Of a stretch of 8,499 nt of DNA, positions 1 through 7,033 are shown piece by piece. The stretch spans positions 1 through 8,499 of the forward strand of contig JAAYXM010000039.1 in the NCBI GenBank assembly GCA_012515925.1, given 5' to 3'. A model generated the notes under the pieces. The model ran no database searches. It had not been told where the DNA came from and worked only from the letters and a program-made list of their open reading frames with translations. A program made the position numbers and the translations under genes. Origin of the DNA: Clostridiales bacterium. Lineage in GTDB: Bacteria > Bacillota > Clostridia > Oscillospirales > JAAYXM01. Numbering within the stretch: the stretch's first letter is position 1; every line of letters starts with the position of its first letter.

Positions 1-8
1 TTACTGTT

Positions 9-809
9 TTATGCCTCGTTCCACAAACGTCGGGCCATATACGCGAAATGCGAGAACACTATCCCCGCGTCCTCAAGCTCCTTGTCCCAACGCTTTGTCC
101 ATTCCAGAGACAGATACCCGTTATACCCCGCGTCCTTAAGCAGCTTCAGCGCGGGTTTTATCGGCAGTGTTCCGTATCCGAGCATCTTATACGAGATTTT
201 CCCGTTTTCGAAAACGCTGTCCTTTAAATGCACATGCCTTATCGCGAACCCGATATTCTCAAACGTTTCGCCGGGCTCCTCGTTAAAGAAGCGCACCGGG
301 TGGTTTATATCCCACAAAACGCCCGTCTGTTCGCTGTCGAGCCTTTCAATCAGCCCGCGAAGCGTTTCGCTGTTCGCGTATATACCGTTTGTCTCGATAA
401 GCATAACAACGTTTTTCTCGCGCGCGAGCGGGATATGCTTTTTAAGCGCGGCGAATACGGCCTCCCCGTCAACGTTGCTTCCCGGCGCCGGAGCCGCATC
501 GCCCAGAACCCTGATATACGGGACGCCGAGCTTTCCCGCAAGCTCAATATAGCTTTCAAGCTTTTTGTAATCCTCTTTGTTTTGAAGACATACTTCGGTG
601 GAAATACAGGATATTCCGATATTGTTCCGGCTAAGCTCCGAGCGGGTCACGGCGATATTTTCATCGGAAAACTTATTCACGTTCGGCAGAAAAATCTCCT
701 CGCCCAGACCGCGAAGCTCGATTCCGTCGTAATTTAAATCCTTTGCTACCGAGATGATTTCGCCCCATGTCCAGTTCGGGCAGCCCAAAGTCGAGAAGCT
801 TAGTTTCAT
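9..809 (-). CDS. Sugar phosphate isomerase/epimerase-like TIM-barrel protein
   Basis: This 266-residue protein has the look of the xylose isomerase-like / AP endonuclease 2 TIM-barrel superfamily, which includes IolE- and hydroxypyruvate isomerase-type enzymes. It begins with the typical MKLSFSTLGCPNW strand and has an early DGIELRG segment (residues 28-34). Likely divalent-metal and acid/base ligands sit at strand ends: E139 (in LIETNG), D167 and H170 (in WDINHP), H192 and H194 (in HVHLKD) and E236 (in SLEW). No signal peptide or membrane segment is seen, so it should be cytosolic. The start is supported by AAGGTGG at 816-822, six bases upstream. That site nearly touches the guaB stop, with 16 bp between the genes, so the pair is probably co-transcribed. 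Substrate cannot be assigned, since family members act on different sugars and inositol derivatives. The family call is firm; the enzyme name is open. Confidence 0.85.
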   Translation of the reverse strand: MKLSFSTLGCPNWTWGEIISVAKDLNYDGIELRGLGEEIFLPNVNKFSDENIAVTRSELSRNNIGISCISTEVCLQNKEDYKKLESYIELAGKLGVPYIRVLGDAAPAPGSNVDGEAVFAALKKHIPLAREKNVVMLIETNGIYANSETLRGLIERLDSEQTGVLWDINHPVRFFNEEPGETFENIGFAIRHVHLKDSVFENGKISYKMLGYGTLPIKPALKLLKDAGYNGYLSLEWTKRWDKELEDAGIVFSHFAYMARRLWNEA

Positions 810-825
810 AATAAACCACCTTTAT

Positions 826-2289
826 TTATGGATTCATAGAGTAGTTCGGTGCTTCCTTCGTAATGTAGATATCGTGCGGATGGCTTTCCCTGAGCGCCGC
901 GTTCGTAATCCTAACGAATTTCGAGTTTTTCTGCAGCGCCTGAACATTTTCCGCGCCGCAATACCCCATGCCGGAGCGCAGACCGCCGATAAGCTGGAAT
1001 ATCGTGTCGGATACCGAGCCTCTGTACGGGACGCGCCCCTCAACGCCCTCGGGCACAAGCTTCTTGTTGTTCTGCTGGAAGTACCTGTCGCGCCCGCCCT
1101 TGTTCATGGCGCCGAGTGAGCCCATGCCGCGGTATACCTTAAACCGCCTGCCCTGGTATATTTCGAAATCCCCCGGCGATTCGTCACACCCGGCAAGCAG
1201 GGAGCCGAGCATTACCACGTCCGCGCCCGCCGCGACAGCCTTCGGTATATCACCGGAGTATTTAACGCCGCCGTCCGCGATAACCGGGATGTTGTACTTA
1301 TGCGCAACCTGCGCGACATCGTAAACCGCGGTGATTTGCGGAACGCCGATACCCGCGACGACGCGCGTCGTACAGATGGCGCCCGGGCCCATGCCCACCT
1401 TGAGCGCGTCCGCGCCCGCGTCGATTAAATCCTGCGCCGCGGCCGCGGTCGCGATATTCCCGGCCACAAGCTGGATATCCGGGTATGCTTTCTTTATTTT
1501 ACCAACCGTGTTTATTATATTTACATTATGACCGTGAGCGCTGTCAAGTACCAGAACATCAACGCCCGCCTCGATAAGAAGCCTGCACCGCTCAAGCACG
1601 TCCTGCGTGTCCCCGACGGCGGCGGCGCAAAGCAGCCTGCCCTGGCTGTCCTTCGCGGAGTTCGGGTACATGACGCTTTTTTCTATATCCTTAATCGTGA
1701 TAAGCCCGCGCAGCGCGTTGTTTTCGTCCACAAGCGGGAGTTTTTCGATTTTATGACGGCGCAGTATTTCACGCGCCTCGTCCAGCGTTGTCCCAACCGG
1801 AGCCGTGACTAAATTATCCTTTGTCATGACTTCGTATATGAGCCTGTCGTAATCATCCTCAAACTTCATATCACGGTTTGTGATTATGCCCACAAGCTTG
1901 CCGTTTTCGCAAATCGGAACGCCGGATATGCGGTATTTCGCCATCAGCTCGTCCGCGTCACTCAGCGTATGATTCGGGCTTAAAAAAAATGGATTGGTAA
2001 TAACGCCGCTTTCCGAACGCTTTACCTTATCCACCTCGCTTGCCTGCTCCTCCGCAGTCATGTTCTTGTGTATAACACCGATGCCGCCTTCGCGGGCAAT
2101 GGCAATAGCCATGCGCGCCTCCGTAACCGTATCCATGGCGGCGCTCATTACCGGAATATTCAGACGAATTTTCCCGGTAAGCCTGGTCGATACGTCTATA
2201 TCGGCGGGCAAAACCTTGCTCCTGCTCGGTACAAGCAGCACATCGTCAAAGGTTATGCCCTCTCCGATTAGTTTATTCTCAAAGCCCAT
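826..2289 (-). CDS. guaB: IMP dehydrogenase
   Basis: GuaB oxidises IMP to XMP with NAD+, the committed step of guanine nucleotide synthesis, in the cytosol. The protein reads like Firmicutes GuaB over its whole length (487 residues from the ATG; family about 485-490). A TIM barrel is interrupted by a CBS pair at roughly residues 92-212. Visible hallmarks, numbered from the ATG, are the catalytic loop GPGAICTT with C306, the phosphate-binding DGG at 339-341, RGMGS near 387-391, the mobile-flap R402-Y403 in RDRYFQ, and GMGYCG near 440-445. The C-terminal KEAPNYSMNP is also typical. An in-frame GTG at 2298 would add three residues. The ATG gives the usual N terminus (MGFENKLIGEGITFDDVLL) but leaves a long 12-base gap from GGAAGG, so the exact start is uncertain. 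It has its own promoter and leads a two-gene unit. Confidence 0.97.
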   Translation of the reverse strand: MGFENKLIGEGITFDDVLLVPSRSKVLPADIDVSTRLTGKIRLNIPVMSAAMDTVTEARMAIAIAREGGIGVIHKNMTAEEQASEVDKVKRSESGVITNPFFLSPNHTLSDADELMAKYRISGVPICENGKLVGIITNRDMKFEDDYDRLIYEVMTKDNLVTAPVGTTLDEAREILRRHKIEKLPLVDENNALRGLITIKDIEKSVMYPNSAKDSQGRLLCAAAVGDTQDVLERCRLLIEAGVDVLVLDSAHGHNVNIINTVGKIKKAYPDIQLVAGNIATAAAAQDLIDAGADALKVGMGPGAICTTRVVAGIGVPQITAVYDVAQVAHKYNIPVIADGGVKYSGDIPKAVAAGADVVMLGSLLAGCDESPGDFEIYQGRRFKVYRGMGSLGAMNKGGRDRYFQQNNKKLVPEGVEGRVPYRGSVSDTIFQLIGGLRSGMGYCGAENVQALQKNSKFVRITNAALRESHPHDIYITKEAPNYSMNP

Positions 2290-2301
2290 GGTACACACAC
2301 A

Positions 2302-2307
2302 CCTTCC
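2302..2307 (-). promoter_or_regulatory. guaB ribosome binding site with ambiguous start spacing
   Basis: GGAAGG on the minus strand lies 12 bases before the ATG at 2289 and only 3 bases before an in-frame GTG at 2298. Neither spacing is ideal. Homology of the N terminus favours the ATG. Confidence 0.55.
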
Positions 2308-2311
2308 GAAG

Positions 2312-2323
2312 CGACTTAAGTCG
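2312..2323. repeat. Perfect 12-bp palindrome in the guaB leader
   Basis: CGACTTAAGTCG is a perfect dyad just downstream of the predicted guaB transcription start (about 2333) and just upstream of the ribosome binding site. Having no spacer, it would make a poor RNA hairpin, so a DNA operator is the more natural reading. I do not recognise the cognate regulator. Confidence 0.4.
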
Positions 2324-2339
2324 TCTGTAGTATTAAATA

Positions 2340-2368
2340 ATGATACACCGGCGGAATATTTTTGTCAA
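2340..2368 (-). promoter_or_regulatory. guaB promoter (sigma-A type)
   Basis: On the minus strand a perfect -35 TTGACA (2368-2363) is followed by 17 bases and a -10 TATCAT (2345-2340; five of six matches). The expected start is near 2333, giving a leader of about 45 bases. That leader is too short for a purine riboswitch, and none is visible. Confidence 0.85.
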
Positions 2369-2409
2369 TACCGAAGGTTTTTTAAACTCTCGGGTCTGAA
2401 GTTTTCAAT

Positions 2410-2464
2410 ATTAACTATCGCATATACTCATCCCCTTCGGGCGGGAGCATATGCGACAATTAAC
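2410..2464 (-). other. Long strand-polarised stem-loop between hydA and guaB
   Basis: Arms at 2464-2445 and 2429-2410 can pair over 20 positions. Sixteen are Watson-Crick, and all four remaining pairs are G-U wobbles when read as minus-strand RNA; the plus strand would instead have four A-C mismatches. The inner 15 bases can form four more G-C pairs, with one bulged base, around a CGAA tetraloop. It starts inside the U tract of the hydA terminator and ends before the guaB -35. It could be a second terminator-like or 3'-end stabilising hairpin, a structured small RNA, or a dispersed REP-like repeat. Confidence 0.5.
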
Positions 2465-2493
2465 GAAAACCCCCGCCGCAGACGCGGTGGGGG
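2461..2493 (-). terminator. Intrinsic terminator of the hydrogenase operon
   Basis: Ten bases past the hydA stop, the minus-strand transcript can fold a stem of CCCCC-A-CCGC against GCGG-C-GGGGG with a four-base loop. One A-C mismatch interrupts the stem, and TTTTCGTT follows. Position and form fit a Rho-independent terminator ending the hyd operon before the guaB promoter. Confidence 0.8.
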
Positions 2494-2502
2494 TTCTTAC
2501 CG

Positions 2503-4254
2503 TTAAGCTTTGTATTTGCTGCGCGCGCGGTACGTGGTATGCAGGATTTTATGCGCTAAGTGGCTGCCCGGCTCCTTGAGGAAATCCTCATATATTTTTT
2601 TTACGACCGGGTTTTCGTGGCTCTTGCGCATCGGCATGTTCTTGTCCTGCTCGTATATGGCCTTCATCCTGAGCTCGCGTACCTGCGTGAAGTTGCGGGT
2701 CGACGCGTCATGCAGCGGCTGGCCGCCGCCGTTTATGCACCCGCCCGGGCACGCCATAATCTCTATGAAATCGTATTCCGCCTCGCCGCTCTTTACACGC
2801 TCCAAAAGCTGTTTCGCGTTCGCGAGCCCCGAGGCCACGGCCGCGCGCACCTTGCGCCCGGCTACGTCTAATGTTGCTTCCTTTATGCCCTGGAGTCCGC
2901 GCACCTGCTTGAAATCAATGCTTTCAAGCTCCTTGCCGGTGAGTATTTCGACTACCGTGCGAAGCGCGGCTTCCATAACGCCGCCCGTGGCGCCGAATAT
3001 GACCGCGGCACCGGTAGACACGCCGAACGCCGGGTCGAACTCCTCGTCCGGAAGGTCGGTGAACATTATCCCCGCCCGCTTAATCATTTTCGCGAGCTCG
3101 CGCGTGGTAAGCGCGATATCAACGTCGTCAAGTCCCTCGACCGCCTGCATGTCCTCGCGGTGGATTTCGTACTTTTTGGCGGTACACGGCATAATCGACA
3201 CGGTTACTATATCCTTCGGGTCTATATTCTTAAGCTTCGCGTAATAGGTTTTAACCAGAGCCCCGTACATCTGCTGCGGGGATTTGCATGAGGAGATGTT
3301 CGGGATAAACTCGGGATAGAACTGCTCGCAGTATCTTATCCAGCCGGGCGAGCATGAGGTGATGAGCGGCAGCGGGCCCTCGCCGTTTAACCTGTGTATA
3401 AGCTCCGTGCCCTCTTCGAGAATCGTCATGTCCGCCGCGGTATCAACATCGAAAACCGCGTCAAAGCCGAGCCTGCGCAGGGCCGCGACCATCTTGCCCT
3501 CAACATTCGTGCCGATAGGCATATCAAAGCACTCGCCGAGAGTTACGCGAATGGACGGCGCGGGCGCGACCACGACATGCTTCGTCGGGTCGGAAAGCGC
3601 TGCCCATGCCTTGTCGGTGTTGTCCTTTTCTATAAGCGCGCCCGTCGGACAGACAACGATACACTGTCCGCATGACACACAGGGAACCTCGTTTAAATCC
3701 CGCTCGAACGCGCAGCCGATATGCGTACCGAAGCCGCGGTCGTTGGGTCCTATAACCGCGACGTCCTGCAAAGCCTTACACGCCGCGACGCATCTGCGGC
3801 AAAGCACGCATTTCGAGTTATCACGAACTAAATGCAGCTCGCTGTCCTCGATATCCGGCATAAGCTCGGACGGGTGTCCGAACCTGACGCTTTCTATACC
3901 GAAATCCAGCGCGAGCTTCTGAAGCTCGCAGTTCTGGTTGCGCGCGCAGGTCAGGCAGTGCATGCGGTGGTTGGAGAGAATCAGCTCGAGGGTCATTTTC
4001 CTTGACTTTAACACCTCGGGCGTGTTCGTATAAACCTCCATTCCCTCGCTGACGGGATATACGCACGCGGCGACAAGGCTTTTCGCGCCTTTAACCTCGA
4101 CAACGCAAATCCTGCACGCGCCGATTTGGTTTATTTCCTTAAGATAACAAAGCGTAGGTATCTCAATCTCCGCGAGCCGGGCCGCCTCTAAAATAGTGGC
4201 GGATTCGGGCGCTTCCACCTTAACTCCGTTAATAGTCAATGTAACTGTCTTCAC
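2503..4254 (-). CDS. hydA: [FeFe] hydrogenase catalytic subunit (HydA/HndD)
   Basis: This is the H2-evolving/oxidising subunit of a multimeric NAD(P)-linked, probably electron-bifurcating hydrogenase; 583 residues from the GTG. In order it carries a [2Fe-2S] ferredoxin domain (C36, C47, C50, C64), a His-Cys [4Fe-4S] motif (H96, C100, C103, C109), two [4Fe-4S] motifs (C149/152/155/159 and C192/195/198/202) and the H-cluster domain. There, L1 is TSCSPGW (299-305), L2 MPCTAKKYE (355-363) and L3 MACPGGCINGGGQP (from 500). Residues aligned with the proton path of clostridial CpI (E281, E284, C301, S321) are present. L1 has Ser302 where CpI has a cluster-ligand Cys. The GTG at 4254 is chosen because AAAGGAG lies 7 bases upstream and homology begins there; extending the frame to 4335 would overlap hydB. 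It is the last gene of the operon, followed by a terminator. No twin-arginine signal is seen, so it should be cytosolic. Confidence 0.95.
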   Translation of the reverse strand: MKTVTLTINGVKVEAPESATILEAARLAEIEIPTLCYLKEINQIGACRICVVEVKGAKSLVAACVYPVSEGMEVYTNTPEVLKSRKMTLELILSNHRMHCLTCARNQNCELQKLALDFGIESVRFGHPSELMPDIEDSELHLVRDNSKCVLCRRCVAACKALQDVAVIGPNDRGFGTHIGCAFERDLNEVPCVSCGQCIVVCPTGALIEKDNTDKAWAALSDPTKHVVVAPAPSIRVTLGECFDMPIGTNVEGKMVAALRRLGFDAVFDVDTAADMTILEEGTELIHRLNGEGPLPLITSCSPGWIRYCEQFYPEFIPNISSCKSPQQMYGALVKTYYAKLKNIDPKDIVTVSIMPCTAKKYEIHREDMQAVEGLDDVDIALTTRELAKMIKRAGIMFTDLPDEEFDPAFGVSTGAAVIFGATGGVMEAALRTVVEILTGKELESIDFKQVRGLQGIKEATLDVAGRKVRAAVASGLANAKQLLERVKSGEAEYDFIEIMACPGGCINGGGQPLHDASTRNFTQVRELRMKAIYEQDKNMPMRKSHENPVVKKIYEDFLKEPGSHLAHKILHTTYRARSKYKA

Positions 4255-4261
4255 GGTAGTT

Positions 4262-4268
4262 CTCCTTT
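4262..4268 (-). promoter_or_regulatory. hydA ribosome binding site, fixes the GTG start
   Basis: AAAGGAG on the minus strand is 7 bases before GTG at 4254 and lies in the 20-bp gap after the hydB stop. This places the hydA start well downstream of the longest open frame. Confidence 0.85.
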
Positions 4269-4274
4269 CCGTAG

Positions 4275-6068
4275 CTAAACCTTCACGATAGCGCCGAAGC
4301 GGCATTTTTCCATACATGCTCCGCACTTGATACATTTTTCCGTATCAATGGTGTGCGGATTTTTGACCTCGCCGCTGATCGCGCCGACCGGGCATACACG
4401 GCGGCAAGCGGTACAGCCCGTACATTTATCCTCTATTATCTTATACCGCAGCAGGTTTTTGCAAACTCCCGCGGGACAGCGTTTTTCGGTAACATGCGCG
4501 ACGTATTCGTCACGGAAGTACTTAAGTGTCGATAATACCGGGTTCGGAGAGGTCTGCCCCAGTCCGCAGAGCGAGGATTTTCTGACGTGGTTGCAAAGCT
4601 CCTCGAGCAGGTCCAAATCCTCCGGTGTGCCGTTGCCGGACGTAATCTTTTCAAGCAGCTCGTACATGCGCCGCGTACCTATCCGGCAGGGCGAGCACTT
4701 GCCGCAGGACTCGTCAACCGTGAATTCGAGGAAGAACTTCGCGATATCGACCATGCAGTTGTCCTCGTCCATGACGATTAGCCCGCCGGAACCCATCATC
4801 GAGCCGATTTTAACAAGGTTGTCGTAATCTATCTGAGTATCGATAAGAGACGCCGGGATACAGCCGCCGGACGGTCCACCGGTCTGCGCCGCTTTGAACT
4901 TCTTGCCGTTCGGGCAGCCGCCGCCGATGTCCTCGATGATTTCGCGAAGGGTAATCCCCATCGGCACCTCGACAAGGCCCGTGTTCGTAATCTTTCCGCC
5001 GAGCGCGAACACCTTTGTGCCCTTGGACCTCTCGGTGCCGATTGCTTTGAACTTTTCGGCGCCGTTTTCCAGTATCCACGGGACATTCGCGTATGTTTCG
5101 ACGTTGTTTAAAAGCGTCGGCTTGCCGAACAGTCCCTTGACCGCCGGGAACGGCGGACGCGGGCGCGGCTCGCCGCGGTGTCCTTCAATTGATGTCATGA
5201 GCGCGGTTTCCTCACCGCATACGAAAGCCCCCGCGCCAAGACGGATTTCCAGATCAAAGCTGAACTCTGTGCCCATGATGTTTTTGCCGATAAGACCGTA
5301 TTCGCGCGCCTGACCGATTGCGACGTTCAGGCGGTGAACGGCTATCGGATATTCCGCGCGTACGTAAATATAGCCCTGGTCGGAGCCTATGCAATAGCCC
5401 GCGATCGCCATGGCCTCGATTAAGCTGTGCGGGTCGCCCTCTAAAATCGAACGGTCCATAAACGCGCCCGGGTCGCCCTCGTCCGCGTTGCAGCATACGT
5501 ATTTCTTGTCCGCAACGGAATCCGCGGCAAACTGCCACTTAAGGCCGGTCGGGAATCCGCCGCCTCCCCTGCCGCGAAGGCCCGCATCCTTTATCATATC
5601 AATAACCTGCCGCGGGGTCCACTCTGTGAGCGCGCGTCCAAGCGCGGTGTAGCCGCCGTAGGCTATGTACTCGTCGATGTTCTCCGGGTCGATGACGCCG
5701 CAGTTTCTAAGCGCGATACGGAACTGTTTTTTATAGAACTTCGTATCGCTGAGCGAATGTACCTTTTCGCCCGCCTCGTCCTCCTTGTGCAGTAGCCGCT
5801 TTACGACTCTGCCCTTAAGGATATGCTCCTCGACTATTTCCTCTATGTCCTCGGGCTTAACCCTCGAATAGAACGCGCCCTCGGGGTACACCACAATCAC
5901 GGGCCCGAGCGCGCAGAGTCCGAAACAGCCCGTTTTTATTACTCTTACTTCTTTATCCAGGTTGCGCTCGGAGAGCTCGGCGTTAAGACGCTTGATAAGC
6001 TCCTCGCTTCCCGTTGAGGTACAACCCGTTCCGCCACAAACCAGTATGTGGCACCTTACGATATCCAT
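4275..6068 (-). CDS. hydB: NAD(P)H-binding flavoprotein subunit of [FeFe] hydrogenase (HydB/HndC, NuoF-like)
   Basis: HydB is the diaphorase subunit, where NAD(P)H meets FMN and electrons are split or merged on the way to ferredoxin and HydA. At 597 residues it has the full HydB architecture. First is a thioredoxin-like [2Fe-2S] domain (C11, C16, C48, C52). A NuoF core follows, with the FMN loop GLRGRGGGGFPTGLKW (163-178), the NAD(P)-binding GAGAFVCGEETAL (278-290) and the [4Fe-4S] ligands C455, C458, C461 and C501. A C-terminal ferredoxin-like domain holds two [4Fe-4S] motifs (C549/552/555/559 and C579/582/585/589). A further CPAGVC pair (C531, C536) lies between core and tail. The ATG follows AGGAGGT by 6 bases. 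The gene is 31 bp after hndB and 20 bp before hydA. NAD versus NADP preference cannot be read from the sequence. Confidence 0.96.
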   Translation of the reverse strand: MDIVRCHILVCGGTGCTSTGSEELIKRLNAELSERNLDKEVRVIKTGCFGLCALGPVIVVYPEGAFYSRVKPEDIEEIVEEHILKGRVVKRLLHKEDEAGEKVHSLSDTKFYKKQFRIALRNCGVIDPENIDEYIAYGGYTALGRALTEWTPRQVIDMIKDAGLRGRGGGGFPTGLKWQFAADSVADKKYVCCNADEGDPGAFMDRSILEGDPHSLIEAMAIAGYCIGSDQGYIYVRAEYPIAVHRLNVAIGQAREYGLIGKNIMGTEFSFDLEIRLGAGAFVCGEETALMTSIEGHRGEPRPRPPFPAVKGLFGKPTLLNNVETYANVPWILENGAEKFKAIGTERSKGTKVFALGGKITNTGLVEVPMGITLREIIEDIGGGCPNGKKFKAAQTGGPSGGCIPASLIDTQIDYDNLVKIGSMMGSGGLIVMDEDNCMVDIAKFFLEFTVDESCGKCSPCRIGTRRMYELLEKITSGNGTPEDLDLLEELCNHVRKSSLCGLGQTSPNPVLSTLKYFRDEYVAHVTEKRCPAGVCKNLLRYKIIEDKCTGCTACRRVCPVGAISGEVKNPHTIDTEKCIKCGACMEKCRFGAIVKV

Positions 6069-6099
6069 TTGTTTACCTCCTGCAATCCGAAAGCAAATA

Positions 6100-6468
6100 T
6101 TATTCGTTAGCTCCGATTGTGTATTCCGTTACGACACGGTTGTTAACTATATGCTCGCTTACAATCTTTCGCGCTTTCTCATCCGTCATATTGACGTATG
6201 TGACCTTTTCACCCGACGCGCCGTAAACCTCGACGACGGGCTCCAACCGGCATACGCCGATACAGCCCGTCTGCGAAACTATGACGTTCGTTAAGTGCCT
6301 GCGGTTAATCTCGTCAACCAAAGCCGTAAGCACGGGGCGCGCGCCCGCCGCGATACCGCAGGTCGCCATTCCGACGACAACACGGTATTCGACGCCGTCC
6401 TCCCTGCGGATATTTATTTTATTCTGCATACGCTCGCGTATCTCGGCAAGCTCCTTTAATGTTTTCAT
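6100..6468 (-). CDS. hndB: HndB-like thioredoxin-fold ferredoxin subunit
   Basis: This 122-residue protein matches the HndB type: a short N-terminal helix, then a thioredoxin-like [2Fe-2S] ferredoxin domain (GMATCGIAAGAR near 33-44, TGCIGVCRLEP near 68-77). It is similar in layout to the N-terminal domain of HydB. Only three cysteines are present (C37, C69, C73). The position where HydB has its second cysteine (CGGTGC) lies in an Ala/Gly stretch here, so a classical four-Cys cluster is not assured. In Hnd-type hydrogenases HndB is a fourth subunit or accessory electron carrier. The ATG follows GGAGG with 10 intervening bases. Its place between the ATPase gene and hydB supports membership of the complex. 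Confidence 0.88.
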   Translation of the reverse strand: MKTLKELAEIRERMQNKINIRREDGVEYRVVVGMATCGIAAGARPVLTALVDEINRRHLTNVIVSQTGCIGVCRLEPVVEVYGASGEKVTYVNMTDEKARKIVSEHIVNNRVVTEYTIGANE

Positions 6469-6487
6469 GTTTTAACACCTCCGGCAA

Positions 6488-7027
6488 TTAATTAAGAATC
6501 TCTTTCTCGTTATCTAAGTATTCCGATATAAACTCCAGAACCTCGGGCTCCGCGAGCGAAATCCCCGGGATTTCGGCCCTGACTTCCCGCGTGTCGAACC
6601 GGAAGCTTTTTTCGTTTATTTCGCGGTTATAGACGAAATCAGTGTCCGGGTTGCATTTAATCAGCGCAAGCAGGGTTTCACGCATAGTGCCCAGCGGAGG
6701 TCTGTCTATATGGTCGAGTACGAAATCCGCTTTTATTACGGTACCCTTGCCCGGCCGGCTTTTTATTTCGAATTTACCGCCCGTAAGCTCGGCCGCCATC
6801 TTGAAAAACGGAATCCCGAGCCCCACTTTTCGGGTTGTCCTTGTTGTAACAAACGGGTCCGCGACTGATTTAAGAAGCTTTTCATCCATGCCCCGGCCGT
6901 TGTCGCGGATTGTTACGCATAAAAGGTTATCGGATTCTGATTCGCTGACTGTTATCTCGATTAGCGCCGCGTTCGCGGCAATCGAGTTTTGCGCCGCGTC
7001 CAGTATATTTAAAGACAGCTCCGTCAT
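6488..7027 (-). CDS. Stand-alone GHKL ATP-binding protein (histidine-kinase-like ATPase domain) in the hyd operon
   Basis: The 179-residue protein is essentially one HATPase_c domain plus a short tail. The N box is NILDAAQNSIAANA (7-20, N14 likely binding Mg-ATP), the G1 box is DNGRGM (42-47), the ATP-lid segment DPFVTTRTTRKVGLGIPFFK spans 57-76, and G3 is PGKGT (92-96). There is no dimerisation/phospho-acceptor His domain, sensor or membrane segment, so it is not a complete histidine kinase. It resembles anti-sigma/serine-kinase-type or partner-dependent ATPases. The tail (about 110-179) is acidic and has no motif I recognise. It starts 6 bp after the hydC stop without a clear Shine-Dalgarno sequence, which suggests translational coupling. 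From memory, similar ATPase genes recur in clostridial hydrogenase loci; the function is unknown to me. Confidence 0.88.
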   Translation of the reverse strand: MTELSLNILDAAQNSIAANAALIEITVSESESDNLLCVTIRDNGRGMDEKLLKSVADPFVTTRTTRKVGLGIPFFKMAAELTGGKFEIKSRPGKGTVIKADFVLDHIDRPPLGTMRETLLALIKCNPDTDFVYNREINEKSFRFDTREVRAEIPGISLAEPEVLEFISEYLDNEKEILN

Positions 7028-7033
7028 CTGATT

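Noticed and set aside
2299..2460. Purine riboswitch upstream of guaB
   Set aside because: The stem-loop at 2410-2464 lies upstream of the strong promoter at 2340-2368, so it is not in the leader, and the leader of about 45 bases is too short for an aptamer.
4255..4335. N-terminal extension of hydA to the longest frame
   Set aside because: It would overlap the hydB C-terminus, the extra residues do not resemble HydA, and a well-placed AAAGGAG supports GTG at 4254.
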